From a virus, in the IMG/VR virus record IMGVR_UViG_3300041991_000007, positions 1 to 62,870 of that record: DNA of 62,870 bases. One strand, written 5' to 3'. The notes under the pieces are model-generated. The model was not told where the DNA came from, made no database searches, and worked only from the letters and a program-made list of their open reading frames with translations. The position numbers and the translations under genes are program-made. Below are positions 39,486-49,048 of this stretch, in pieces. Each line of letters starts with the position of its first letter. Positions within the stretch are counted from its first letter, which is position 1.

Positions 39486-39512
39486 GTAGGTGCAGTAAAC
39501 TAGGAGCGAGTA

Positions 39513-40220
39513 ATGAATACAGTTGGTCAGTATCTTACTCACGCATCTACCCAGCTTAATGACCAGCGTTATGGCCGCGCCTTCACTCGTTGGGGGCGCG
39601 GCTTGCTTTTGGACTACATGAATCTTGGGTTATCGGAAATAGGTACATATTTTCCCGATGATTTTACCCAGACGATTGAAGTAACGCTAAAGCCGGGACG
39701 TGAGCAAAGTATAGATACAATTAACAATATAGTCTCTGTCACTAATAATGCTGACGGAACGCCTCTGACAGTCATGGATCAAGGACTATCGGAGAGCTTT
39801 GCTGTGTATGATATTTGCCAGCCAAGCATAAACTTTGTAAATGGGGAACCAGTATACAGGGCCGTGTCTTATGCAATACGTAGAGAAGATGCACGAAAAT
39901 TTATAGTAGAGCCACCTGTACCACAAGGTATGGCGCCTATCTTACTAGTAAGTATTGATGGGGCGATACCAGAGTATACTACGGCAGACTGGGATTCTCC
40001 ACACAATGTACCGCCTAAATATACTAATCCTTTGATGGATTTTATATTAGGTAAAGCTTTAGGGCTTAATATGGAGTCAGTGTCTTCGCAAGCAGAGAGT
40101 CGAGAGCACTTACAGCGATTCTATTCCGTACTCGGTATTAACTATAAACAGTCTTCCCGATTTAATTCTGGCTACTATCAGGGTAAGACAGGTGATGGCG
40201 ATAAACGGGCAGGGCCATGA
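39513..40220 (+). CDS. Head-tail adaptor protein (DUF6682-like)
   Basis: 235 residues. RWGRGLLLDYMNLGLSEIGTYFPD at the start, a beta middle and a helical TNPLMDFILGKALGLNMES near 185 match the phage adaptor family I know as DUF6682, located after the capsid gene. It would form the first ring below the portal. It overlaps the next gene by ATGA. Confidence 0.72.
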   Translation: MNTVGQYLTHASTQLNDQRYGRAFTRWGRGLLLDYMNLGLSEIGTYFPDDFTQTIEVTLKPGREQSIDTINNIVSVTNNADGTPLTVMDQGLSESFAVYDICQPSINFVNGEPVYRAVSYAIRREDARKFIVEPPVPQGMAPILLVSIDGAIPEYTTADWDSPHNVPPKYTNPLMDFILGKALGLNMESVSSQAESREHLQRFYSVLGINYKQSSRFNSGYYQGKTGDGDKRAGP

Positions 40221-40855
40221 ACCAACCTAACTTTACATCTCTAGATTATCTAGATAGCGTGCCGTTAAATACCCTTTTACGGCATGTACTCCCGTTTGTG
40301 CCTAAAGTTCCACAAGCAATGGCACTCGATTTACTACGCCAGAAGTATATCGAGTTTGCTAGGCGCACTCGTATACTTTGCTGCGAGATAGTCAAAGATT
40401 ATCAATCTGGCGTATCAGATTACTACTTAACTGCTCCAGACGACCATGAAATATATTCTATCGTGGGCATAGAAGGTGGACGTTATGGGTATTACTGGTA
40501 CGGTATGGAGCGAGTGGGTTGGCAGACACAATTTGACGTTATAGATAACAACTGCATAGTATTACGCCAAACCCCTAGCGTAGACCTAAAATCAGGTTTA
40601 AAAGTATATGTGACTCTGTTGCCGCAAGAATGCATAGACTATATGCCTAAAAGTATAGCGTTACCTTTTGGGCAGAAGATAGGTAGAGCAGTAGTGGGAG
40701 ATTTGCTAAATCTTCCCGGTAAAGATTGGACTAACCCAGCACTAGCTAGGAAATACGAATTAGATTATGAGAGGGTGCTATTATCTGCTAGAGCACTAGC
40801 AGTATCTAACAGAAAAGTAGATAGTAACTCAATAAAGCCTATACGTATACTATGA
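40217..40855 (+). CDS. Tail-adaptor or tubular-like protein
   Basis: 212 residues, alpha/beta. LLRHVLPFVPKVPQAMALDLLRQKYIEFARRT at the start, LTAPDDHEIYSIVGIEG and a C-terminal helix pair. Position and size fit a second ring protein of the short tail. Overlaps its neighbours by ATGA at both ends. Confidence 0.65.
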   Translation: MNQPNFTSLDYLDSVPLNTLLRHVLPFVPKVPQAMALDLLRQKYIEFARRTRILCCEIVKDYQSGVSDYYLTAPDDHEIYSIVGIEGGRYGYYWYGMERVGWQTQFDVIDNNCIVLRQTPSVDLKSGLKVYVTLLPQECIDYMPKSIALPFGQKIGRAVVGDLLNLPGKDWTNPALARKYELDYERVLLSARALAVSNRKVDSNSIKPIRIL

Positions 40856-41289
40856 AAATTCCATACCCTATAGTTAGTAAGAAAAATCCTTTCTTCTATA
40901 TAGCAGTTTCAGGCATTGACTTATCCTCGATAACAACTACCGGGGATACTAAGTTGCAAGTATATAGGGTTTGGAAGAATACTAGTAATACAGATACTCC
41001 CGTAGATACTACATCGCTTAATTCTCCGCCTGATTATGTATCGCAGTATAATGTACCGCCCTACTATACAGGGGATAATACCCAAGCAAGTGCGGCTATT
41101 AATCCTGTAAACTATGCTCCTTCTGACCAGAAAAAGAATAGGTTTACATTCGTATTCGATAGCCAACTATTTGATATGGATGGTGGACGGTATAGAGCAG
41201 ATTTCTACTATAAAGGAACATATGTTTCTTGTGCATACCTAGAATACGACAAAGATAGTGCAGCAATAGCAGGTAGCGCAAATGTTTAA
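40852..41289 (+). CDS. Tail protein of unknown function
   Basis: 145 residues, beta-rich and tyrosine-rich (GRYRADFYYKGTYVSCAYLEYD). It begins the cluster of small tail genes that use AT-rich codons. No family recognised. Confidence 0.65.
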   Translation: MKIPYPIVSKKNPFFYIAVSGIDLSSITTTGDTKLQVYRVWKNTSNTDTPVDTTSLNSPPDYVSQYNVPPYYTGDNTQASAAINPVNYAPSDQKKNRFTFVFDSQLFDMDGGRYRADFYYKGTYVSCAYLEYDKDSAAIAGSANV

Positions 41290-41770
41290 AAGTTTATATG
41301 GATTATGCGGAGAGCTAACAGCCGCACTCACCAATTTTGCTACGTCAATTACAGTAGATGATGAACTATTAGCGAAGTTACGTATAGCGCTTAAAGGTTC
41401 AGATTATACTTACCTAATAATTAAAACTACCACAACCTATGAGATTGTGCGTACTAATAGTTTTGTAGGTAATAATATAGGAGTTATACGCGCACAAGAT
41501 AGTACCACTGCGCAGGCATTCGCCTCTGGAACTACAGTAGAGTTTGTGATGGGCGACCAAGCTATCGCAGATATGATTAGCGATCGCATGTTAGGCCAAA
41601 TAACACTAACTGGTACAGGTATAATTGAAGTAACTAAAACATCCGATACAAGTTATAGCATTTACGCGCCGCCAGTCAGCATCGTATCTGAATCTAGTAA
41701 AGTGTTAGTCGGTGGCGAATACCCTAATTTTGTACTATCTGCACCTTTGGTAAGCGGCTGCTGTGATTAA
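41282..41770 (+). CDS. Tail/fibre protein with repeated N-terminal module (copy 1)
   Basis: 162 residues. The first ~100 residues form a module also found in three other tail genes: a start strand, ITVDDELL, DYTYLIIK, EIVRTNS, VIRAQDSTTAQAFASGTTVEF and QAIADMI. The end is beta-rich and closes with SGCCD. It overlaps the next gene by eight bases. Probably a fibre or receptor-binding accessory. Confidence 0.7.
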   Translation: MFKSLYGLCGELTAALTNFATSITVDDELLAKLRIALKGSDYTYLIIKTTTTYEIVRTNSFVGNNIGVIRAQDSTTAQAFASGTTVEFVMGDQAIADMISDRMLGQITLTGTGIIEVTKTSDTSYSIYAPPVSIVSESSKVLVGGEYPNFVLSAPLVSGCCD

Positions 41771-42710
41771 GAGATTATATCTAGCCAATGGAACTATAGT
41801 ATCTCCGTTAGACAAATCGTCAAATGATATAGCGGTAGATACAAGTATTGCTACTCTTCTCCAAGATAACTTAAACTTGGGCGATCACTGCTATCTAACT
41901 CTACTATATAAAGATAATCTAGAAGTAATAAAAATACGTCGAGATTATTCAGGATTTCGAGTAGATAGAGGGCAGGATGGTACGGTGCAATACAGTTTTC
42001 CTGCTGGCGCCCAGCTAGTATATAGACTGACTAGTGCGGAGATATCCGATGCAGCTACAGTATTGGACTGGAATATCTACGCTAGTGGGTATGGATTCGC
42101 CACAGTAGTAGGCGGCAATGGCACTTGGGAAATAGGTTTAGATGCCATACACGCAGATACGGTAGGTGGATTAACTACTCGTGTAGAGGATAATGAACTA
42201 GTAATTTCAGATAATATAGGAGCTTTTGGATGCTGCGATGGTGGATTAACTGGGGCACCTTTTATTCCAGGCCCATTCTTCTATCTAACTAGTATGCTAT
42301 ATCCACAGGAATCTATAGAGGCAGTAACCCCAAATCCGAAAGATAGATTAGGTAGCCCAATACCGCCTATTTCATTTGATTCTCAGTGGTGGCTACTAAC
42401 GCAGCCGTCCGTATTAGATAAATATGTAGGGCACGATATAAGCTTGCTAGATTGGGAAAACTACGGTGGAGAGGCTACATTTACTGCCCCTACAGATAAA
42501 TATATCCTACCCACAGTAGGAGTAGGAGTATTTGAAGATTGGTTAGAGTACGGAGGACAAAAAGAATTTACCGTACCCCCTGAAAAGTACATACTAACTA
42601 ATTGCTATCCACTTGAAATGCTTATGTATGGCGGAGAAGTAGACTACCCGCGTGCATTAGATAAGTACATACTACCTACAATTTCACTACTAGATTGGAC
42701 ACTATCGTAA
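41763..42710 (+). CDS. Tail/fibre protein with module copy 2 and YGG repeats
   Basis: 315 residues. The N-terminal module (IAVDTSIATLL, HCYLTLLY, LEVIKIRR, FRVDRGQDGT, EISDA) is like that of the 41282 gene. A GAFGCCDGG motif follows near residue 158. The last 100 residues have about three repeats of roughly 33 residues with DKYILPT, LLDWENYGG and FTAP-like elements. Repeated beta units suggest a fibre shaft or lectin-like array. Confidence 0.72.
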   Translation: MIKRLYLANGTIVSPLDKSSNDIAVDTSIATLLQDNLNLGDHCYLTLLYKDNLEVIKIRRDYSGFRVDRGQDGTVQYSFPAGAQLVYRLTSAEISDAATVLDWNIYASGYGFATVVGGNGTWEIGLDAIHADTVGGLTTRVEDNELVISDNIGAFGCCDGGLTGAPFIPGPFFYLTSMLYPQESIEAVTPNPKDRLGSPIPPISFDSQWWLLTQPSVLDKYVGHDISLLDWENYGGEATFTAPTDKYILPTVGVGVFEDWLEYGGQKEFTVPPEKYILTNCYPLEMLMYGGEVDYPRALDKYILPTISLLDWTLS

Positions 42711-43735
42711 TGGGCAGAATAATTCTTCCGCAAAAGAAGTTACCCGCGAATACTCTACTCATGCATATGGGTGCGGCAGGTTTTTATCGCCTAGAAGTGA
42801 ATAAAGCGGAATCTAATCTTCTAGTAAAAGATACGGGATGGTTTAAAAATATCATCACAGATCGTGGTTTGGTTGAATGGTATATATTGCCTAAATTCGG
42901 ATCATTCGATGATTCAGGCGATATAGCTTCCAACTGCTGCGTAGGGACTGGTAATACTACACCGGCTACTACAGATGTACAGCTTGCAGCCTATCTAGCT
43001 AGTGCTTCAAGCACAACAGGTGGTGGCACTGGTGGCTACCCCGGCAAAGCTTCGGCTGGATATGTAGCAGCCGCAGGAGCCGAACCTGCTTACTGGTATG
43101 CACGTTATACCTATCAGTTTGGTACAGGTGTAGCCGCAGGTAACTTAACCGAAGTAGGAACCTACCCCGGTGGAGCTTCTTATAGCGCAGATTTATTTAG
43201 TCGAGCGCTTATATTAGATGATATGGGAAATCCTACTTCTATTACTGTACTAAGCGATGAAATACTAACTGTAACATGGGAACTTCGTTGGTATTTAGAT
43301 ACTACAGATCATTCGTTTAGCTTTAATTTAAATGGTAGTCCATTAACAGGAACTTATCGTCTCTTTAATGGAGCCACTCAACTAGCTAATACTGGAAATG
43401 TGAGCGCAGGATACACAAACATAACTCTATACTCAGGAGATATAGTTTCTGCGTTAAGTGGTTCGCCTACAGGCCAATTAGGTAATATTAATAGTAACTA
43501 TTATACTATACCTATAGTACAATTTGTTAATGACCTATCTAATTCTGGTACTTGCTATATAGATAAGCGAGGAACTTTCCCTACTAATAATGGGACAGGT
43601 ACTATAGCTTCATTTACATATCAGTATCATATGTGGTCGTATCAGTTTGGGGCTTTAAGTATACCTATAACCAAAACTATAGGTCAGCAATTACAGGTTA
43701 ACTTCCGAAATTCATGGGCTAGGTATACCCCATAA
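42710..43735 (+). CDS. Tail protein, glycine/tyrosine-rich
   Basis: 341 residues from the ATG at 42710 (TAATG overlap). A beta-rich N-terminus is followed by NCCVGTGN near 75, a Gly/Ala/Tyr-rich middle (TGGYPGKASAGYVAAAG) and a beta-rich C-terminal domain. It shares the cysteine pair with its neighbours. Likely a tail fibre or receptor-binding component. Confidence 0.68.
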   Translation: MGRIILPQKKLPANTLLMHMGAAGFYRLEVNKAESNLLVKDTGWFKNIITDRGLVEWYILPKFGSFDDSGDIASNCCVGTGNTTPATTDVQLAAYLASASSTTGGGTGGYPGKASAGYVAAAGAEPAYWYARYTYQFGTGVAAGNLTEVGTYPGGASYSADLFSRALILDDMGNPTSITVLSDEILTVTWELRWYLDTTDHSFSFNLNGSPLTGTYRLFNGATQLANTGNVSAGYTNITLYSGDIVSALSGSPTGQLGNINSNYYTIPIVQFVNDLSNSGTCYIDKRGTFPTNNGTGTIASFTYQYHMWSYQFGALSIPITKTIGQQLQVNFRNSWARYTP

Positions 43736-44319
43736 TGGCGATGCCTAATGATTCTTTATCGCAAGTAACTGTACGTTACGCGTGGAAAGGTGCCCCTCAA
43801 GACGATCCAACTAGCTTACAAGACTATGAGTTAGGTGGAGTAGGGCTTAATGATACGTCTAAAGGATTGCAATATCAGTTATGGACGTTTGATGCCATAG
43901 GAGATACTGTATACGTATCTGCCCCTAATACGTCAGGACGTATACAACTTATACAAGTAGCAGGGACTATAGAAGGTATAGCGGCTACTTTCGACCAGAA
44001 CATGAATCCCTTTGTCGCGTATAGTCAGGGTGCGCAATGGCACTATTGGTGGTATGATCCACTAGTAGGGCACATGGTAATAAGCGATTTACCTTCCGCT
44101 ATAGACTCATGTAGAGTATGCTTAGACGATAGACGCGATTGGCAAATAGCTGCTTCCGATATACTATTATTTTACACAAGAAATGGAAATCTGTACCATC
44201 GTAGGCAACGAGATAGATATACCGCAGAGCTACTACTTCGCGAAGGTGTAGGTGGTAAATTAGTACGAGCCGATATGAATGGGATAAATAGATTACAGCT
44301 AAAGTTGCAGGTAGGATAA
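43735..44319 (+). CDS. Tail protein of unknown function
   Basis: 194 residues, beta-rich with a propeller-like blade pattern (QLWTFDAIGDTVYVSAP; GAQWHYWWYDPLVGHMV). No family recognised. Overlaps the preceding stop by TAATG. Confidence 0.68.
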   Translation: MAMPNDSLSQVTVRYAWKGAPQDDPTSLQDYELGGVGLNDTSKGLQYQLWTFDAIGDTVYVSAPNTSGRIQLIQVAGTIEGIAATFDQNMNPFVAYSQGAQWHYWWYDPLVGHMVISDLPSAIDSCRVCLDDRRDWQIAASDILLFYTRNGNLYHRRQRDRYTAELLLREGVGGKLVRADMNGINRLQLKLQVG

Positions 44320-44883
44320 GTGAAAAGAGCATATCTTACTAATGGTAGTTTAGCTGCATTAGCTAGGCCGCAAGATAATATACTACTAGTAGATACCGAT
44401 ACATGGATGTATCTAAACAGTATTCTTAGCGGGGATTACTGCTATTTAGTAGTGGACAACCTAGAGGTAGTTAAGGTACAATCCCTAGAAGCCCCGAACG
44501 TCCTATTAGTTGTACGTGGGATAGATGAAACCAAACGAGGTACATGGGGTATAGGAACATCTATAAAATACGGGATAACTGGCGCAGAAATAAACGATGC
44601 AGTAACACATACTGGGACTAATATAACTGCGACTTATCCACTTACATATATAGATGGGATATTGAGTTACCCTGAAATGGACATATTAGGGATAGGTGGA
44701 ATCACTGTAAATGGTAGTAATGAAGGATCATGGATGATACAGAATATACCCGATAACGTAGGTTGCGGCTGCTTAGAAACAGCATTACCGCCCCCAATAC
44801 CGCTAAGGTATTTTCATTTGCGTATAGTTACCGAAGGTTACTATAGAAGCACAGAAAATGGTGACTATAGAGGTTACTTATAA
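44320..44883 (+). CDS. Tail/fibre protein with repeated N-terminal module (copy 3)
   Basis: 187 residues from a GTG right after the preceding stop. The N-terminal module has ILLVDTDTWMYL, DYCYLVVDNLEVVKVQ, LLVVRGIDETK and ITGAEINDA, like copies 1 and 2. The motif VGCGCLE lies near 148, then a short basic end. Function as for the other copies. Confidence 0.7.
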   Translation: MKRAYLTNGSLAALARPQDNILLVDTDTWMYLNSILSGDYCYLVVDNLEVVKVQSLEAPNVLLVVRGIDETKRGTWGIGTSIKYGITGAEINDAVTHTGTNITATYPLTYIDGILSYPEMDILGIGGITVNGSNEGSWMIQNIPDNVGCGCLETALPPPIPLRYFHLRIVTEGYYRSTENGDYRGYL

Positions 44884-45548
44884 TGTCTGATCCGACAGTT
44901 AAAACTATAGGAGATTTACCTGCCGGCCCTACAGACTTGGTAGGTACTGAACTAGTAGAGATTCAGGATGGAGTAGGCGTAGGCGCTAGTAAACAGAGTA
45001 CAGCGGCTAAAGTAGCGGCTATAGCTTTGCGACAGTCTGTACAAACTATAGCCGCTGGAACAGGTGGGGCAGTAGTAGATTCTACAGACCCTAATCATCC
45101 TACTATATCATTACCTATTCCGGTAGCAGGAAATAATTTTAGTATTGATAATACTAATCCAGAAGCACCTATCTATTCATCGACTACGCCAGTAGCCGGT
45201 GGAGTAAATGCATCATATGGATCGGTAGGCGGGGCAGGACTAAAAGCGGGTGATGGTGTAATAGGTATATCTACCGCAGCGTATACATTGACGGGATGGA
45301 GCGTACAATGCGATCCATCCGGTTCAGTACAGATAGATGTAAAGATAGGAACACTTGGTAGCGCTCCATCTTCTATAGTCGGTACAGGTAATTTCCCTAC
45401 TATTGTAGGTACTACATATAATTCATCTACAGATTTATCTAGTTGGGATAGTGTAAGTATACCTAAAGGTGCATTAGTAGAGATATCAGTCAAGTCTGCT
45501 AGCATGGCTACATGGTTTACTTTAGCGCTTCTAGGAAAAAGAGTATGA
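44883..45548 (+). CDS. Tail fibre protein
   Basis: 221 residues. The N-terminal segment KTIGDLPAGPTDLVGTELVEIQDG is typical of phage fibre proteins that join the baseplate. The middle is G/A/T/S-rich and the C-terminal domain beta-rich (SVQIDVKIGTLGSAPSSIVGTG, then ISVKSASMATW). Likely a trimeric fibre with a small tip. Confidence 0.75.
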   Translation: MSDPTVKTIGDLPAGPTDLVGTELVEIQDGVGVGASKQSTAAKVAAIALRQSVQTIAAGTGGAVVDSTDPNHPTISLPIPVAGNNFSIDNTNPEAPIYSSTTPVAGGVNASYGSVGGAGLKAGDGVIGISTAAYTLTGWSVQCDPSGSVQIDVKIGTLGSAPSSIVGTGNFPTIVGTTYNSSTDLSSWDSVSIPKGALVEISVKSASMATWFTLALLGKRV

Positions 45549-46486
45549 CCACAGCAATTTATTCTACTGCATGGTCGCATTTAACAGATGCAGACTTTAG
45601 AGCTTGGGGGTCTGAATTATCTGCCGCAATGCAGACGTGCGGCCTTTTACCCAGCGCAGATACAGGTCAGATTAACTGGACTACAGTAGCGCGCCCTGCC
45701 GGCAATAATACTGCGGCAGGATACGAAATTTACCAATTCACAGATTCTTTGCAGGCTACATATCCTATATTCGTGAAGATAGAATATGGGACAGGAAATA
45801 CTCATACTAACTACGATAGCCCCGCATTGTGGATAACTGTAGGGCAAGGTTCTAATGGATCAGGAACACTTACAGGGGTACTAACAACTCGTACACAGAT
45901 AATGTGTAATAGTAGTGGACAGAATGCTCGCGTAATAGGTAATAATTCAACTTCTTGGCCTACATTTATAAGCTTTAATGGTAGTTATTTAGGAGTAGCT
46001 TTAAAGATAGGTGGATTGTATAATACCTATTCAGGGCAGACTGGCGGTAGTTGCATGTTCGCTATAGGGCGCGCTGTAGATGCTACAGGTGCATATGTCG
46101 GCGGCAAAATAATGGTAGCGCACCCTGATTCAACTAATCCTGCATCAGTATTCTACGATACTGCGCAGACTTTCTGCATAAATACTATTACAGGACTAAT
46201 GTATTCGCAGAATAATGGGTACTTTACCTTTATACCGTACTCAGAACTTAATACTTCTGTAGGCGGAGCACAGTTTCAGGTATTTCCTACATATGGTGTA
46301 TACCCAGAAGCTTCGCCTAATTTATGGTTGCTGTATGGAGTAAATGGAGAATTACCACTTGGGGTAACTATTAAAGCTACACCAGTAGGGGCTGCTTCCC
46401 ATACGTACATAATGACAGGCACAGCATCCGCAGGTTGGGGATTACCTTCTAACAATAACTATTCTATGCTAATGTTGTGGGAATAA
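45545..46486 (+). CDS. Tail fibre/receptor-binding protein, tandem copy A
   Basis: 313 residues from the ATG at 45545 (four-base overlap with the preceding stop). The N-terminal ~75 residues (DFRAWGSELSAAMQ, SADTGQINWTTV, FTDSLQATYPIFVKIEYG) match the next gene closely. The C-terminal half is beta-rich and diverged. Likely a tip or receptor-binding protein. Confidence 0.75.
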   Translation: MTTAIYSTAWSHLTDADFRAWGSELSAAMQTCGLLPSADTGQINWTTVARPAGNNTAAGYEIYQFTDSLQATYPIFVKIEYGTGNTHTNYDSPALWITVGQGSNGSGTLTGVLTTRTQIMCNSSGQNARVIGNNSTSWPTFISFNGSYLGVALKIGGLYNTYSGQTGGSCMFAIGRAVDATGAYVGGKIMVAHPDSTNPASVFYDTAQTFCINTITGLMYSQNNGYFTFIPYSELNTSVGGAQFQVFPTYGVYPEASPNLWLLYGVNGELPLGVTIKATPVGAASHTYIMTGTASAGWGLPSNNNYSMLMLWE

Positions 46487-46487
46487 T

Positions 46488-47411
46488 ATGGCTACTCAAA
46501 ATTTCTCTACTGTGTTTGAACAGACGTCGGATGCCACCTTTAGAAATTGGGGGCTAGAACTTTCGACTGCGCTGCAAGCGACTGGGTTAGCCCAAACTGC
46601 AGATACAGGTCAGATTAACTGGACTACAGTATTACGCCCTACGACAGCTAGCGCTTCCGCTGGATATGAAGTTTACGCTTTTACAGATACTCTACAAGCT
46701 ACAGACCCCATATTCATTAAGATAGAGTATGGGTCAGGGCCATTAAGTAATGGGCAGCAACCCGGTATATGGATAACTATAGGTACAAGTACGAATGGTG
46801 CAGGCACTCTAGGCGGCAGTTTAAGTGCGCGTACTCCAATGTGGGTTTACGATAGAGCCTCTGGCGGTATTCGCTCATACTCTACACCGTACCAATCGTA
46901 TATATGCTTTGATGGCAGTTATTTGGGGGTAGTACACAAACTAGAAGGATGCACAGCATATAATGGCGGTATATGGCCTAATGCTGCGTTTATGATCGGC
47001 CGACCCTGTGATAACACTGGCGCATACATTGGTGGTGGGTACATATTTCTACATAATAAAGTATCCTACGGTACACCGCAGAATAACCCGTGGACTATGT
47101 ACTGCATGAATACGGCTACAGGTGTATCGTACACCACAGATTCATACTTCTCGCTAGCCCCATATGGGCTATCGGCTACATTACTAGCTAGTGGGGATAT
47201 ACAAGTATTTCCCTGCTTTAGTTGTCTACCCCTCATATCGCCTATTAATTGGGCTATATATGGAGTAGTAGCAGAGACAGCGCAAGGTGCTACAGCTCAT
47301 ACGGCAGTAGTAGGTGCAACTGCACAAGATTATCTAATGATTGGTAGCGCAGCATATGGTGCAGCTTTACCGAATGATACTCTACACTCCCTTATGATGA
47401 AGTTCCAATAA
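46488..47411 (+). CDS. Tail fibre/receptor-binding protein, tandem copy B
   Basis: 307 residues. The N-terminal region (TFRNWGLELSTALQ, TADTGQINWTTV, FTDTLQATDPIFIKIEYG) is a close copy of the gene upstream, and 33 bases (46599-46631) are identical to 45656-45688 at the DNA level. The C-terminal region differs more. Duplication with diversification would broaden receptor choice. Confidence 0.75.
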   Translation: MATQNFSTVFEQTSDATFRNWGLELSTALQATGLAQTADTGQINWTTVLRPTTASASAGYEVYAFTDTLQATDPIFIKIEYGSGPLSNGQQPGIWITIGTSTNGAGTLGGSLSARTPMWVYDRASGGIRSYSTPYQSYICFDGSYLGVVHKLEGCTAYNGGIWPNAAFMIGRPCDNTGAYIGGGYIFLHNKVSYGTPQNNPWTMYCMNTATGVSYTTDSYFSLAPYGLSATLLASGDIQVFPCFSCLPLISPINWAIYGVVAETAQGATAHTAVVGATAQDYLMIGSAAYGAALPNDTLHSLMMKFQ

Positions 47412-47617
47412 TGGCCGTAATAACCATACCAACTCCTACTCCACTAGTAGATTTTGCTAATTCAGGATTTGCCCCAAAAGATGCTACTAGTCTAATAAAA
47501 GTAGGTAGTGTAGTATCGCTATTTAGCGATTTAGCTACAAAGACGATAGGTATAGGTATAATGCCCGCTACTGGCGGCGGCGGCGGCGGGACACAAGGGT
47601 CTATATCTTTTAACTAA
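47411..47617 (+). CDS. Small tail-region protein
   Basis: 68 residues, with a proline/threonine-rich start, a beta segment (VGSVVSLFSDLATKTIGIGI) and a poly-glycine run (GGGGGG) before the end. The ATG overlaps the preceding stop (TAATG). Confidence 0.7.
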   Translation: MAVITIPTPTPLVDFANSGFAPKDATSLIKVGSVVSLFSDLATKTIGIGIMPATGGGGGGTQGSISFN

Positions 47618-47629
47618 TGGTGAGTTACC

Positions 47630-49048
47630 ATGTCTCTTAAGATTTTATATACCACTATTAGTGGAATGCTGACTGCCGATATTTCGGCGGCTACTACCTT
47701 AATACCAGTAGATGCTGATACCCTTTCGATAATTAACTCTAGTGTAAACTTCGGTGCTGGTGAATGGACATACCTAACACTAAGTAACGATATCTATTCA
47801 GAAGAAGTAAAAGTAATAGGTACGCAGACTACATATCTTACAGTAGTACGCGCGCAGTCTGGTTCTACAGCGCAGACTTTTGGCGCCGCTAATACTACTA
47901 TTTATGATCGTGTAGGCGCGCAAGCTATACTTGATTTAATCGCAGCCAATCCAGCACCAGTAGATGTTGACGTAGTAGGAACCGGTTTAGCTACAGTTAC
48001 TAGCGCTACTTCTGGAGGGACTACAACATATACATTAAATGTCGCTCCACCTAGTTTTTCTGGCGAAGGCGGTAATACAGTTTTAGGTTTATGGCCTAAC
48101 TTAATTATAGCTTACGAAGGCAGCACAGAAGGATGTGGATGTTCAGGTGGAAGTGGTAGCGGAACTGGTGTAGATACCGTAGTAGTAACTAGCGCTATAT
48201 TGTCTGCGTCTATAGCTGCTAATGTATTAACTCTAGCATTACCATCCCCATCTTTTATAGGTTCTGGTGGTGTAACTGTATCTGGATCATGGGCAGACGG
48301 CTATACAATATCTGGCGGTGGCGGTGGCGGAACTGGTACTGTCACATCCGTAGCCGCAGGCACAGGGCTAACACTTACTGGATCGCCTAGCACTAATCCT
48401 ACTCTATCCCTAACAGCTACTGGCGTAGGGGCTGGCATATATGGTGGATTCACATTTAATGCGCAGGGGCAATTAACCGGCGTAGCGAGTGGGTATGCCC
48501 CGGTAGGTTCCCTAGCTTTCACTAATGGCGCTACTGTAACTCTTACGGGTACTGATTATACCGTAACAATGCATACCGCAGATGTGGGTGTACAGGGTAT
48601 AGTAGCTTTAGCTGATAGTGCATCACCACTAGATTCCGCAGACGATGCTACAGCAGTTACACCTAAATTACTAGCAGCGGTAATAAGCACTTTAGGTGGG
48701 ACTCTTTTAGGTGCAGGATCTTCTAATGGTGAATCTGATGCTCTATATACAAATGTACTGTCTACAACAGCGCTAACTATTGCGCTAGCTTCTGGACAGA
48801 AAGCACTGATTATAGGTGAAGTAGAAGTAGTAAATACTACGCCATCCAGTGTGCCTACTTTTGGTGTAGCAGTCTTTAATTCTAGCACAGTTAAACTATA
48901 CGGTTCTAAATCTATAGTACAGAATAAACAGCCTGTAGTGTTTGTGCTTAATGGGCCAGTAAGTAGCACAAATATCTCCTTAGTAACTACTGCTCTAGGT
49001 AGTGGAGATTCAGTCACTTCATCTAATCTTGCAGCGATAATCTTCTAA
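47630..49048 (+). CDS. Long tail fibre with repeated N-terminal module (copy 4)
   Basis: 472 residues. The N-terminal module (TTLIPVDADTL, WTYLTLSNDIYSEEVKVIG, TVVRAQSGSTAQTFG, AILDLIA) is the fourth copy. Then come GCGCSGGSGSG near 168, two glycine-rich beta units around SGGGGGGTGTVTSVAAG, a typical fibre shaft pattern (TLSLTATGVGAGIYGG; GQLTGVASGYAP) and a globular end. Probably the main side fibre. Confidence 0.78.
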   Translation: MSLKILYTTISGMLTADISAATTLIPVDADTLSIINSSVNFGAGEWTYLTLSNDIYSEEVKVIGTQTTYLTVVRAQSGSTAQTFGAANTTIYDRVGAQAILDLIAANPAPVDVDVVGTGLATVTSATSGGTTTYTLNVAPPSFSGEGGNTVLGLWPNLIIAYEGSTEGCGCSGGSGSGTGVDTVVVTSAILSASIAANVLTLALPSPSFIGSGGVTVSGSWADGYTISGGGGGGTGTVTSVAAGTGLTLTGSPSTNPTLSLTATGVGAGIYGGFTFNAQGQLTGVASGYAPVGSLAFTNGATVTLTGTDYTVTMHTADVGVQGIVALADSASPLDSADDATAVTPKLLAAVISTLGGTLLGAGSSNGESDALYTNVLSTTALTIALASGQKALIIGEVEVVNTTPSSVPTFGVAVFNSSTVKLYGSKSIVQNKQPVVFVLNGPVSSTNISLVTTALGSGDSVTSSNLAAIIF

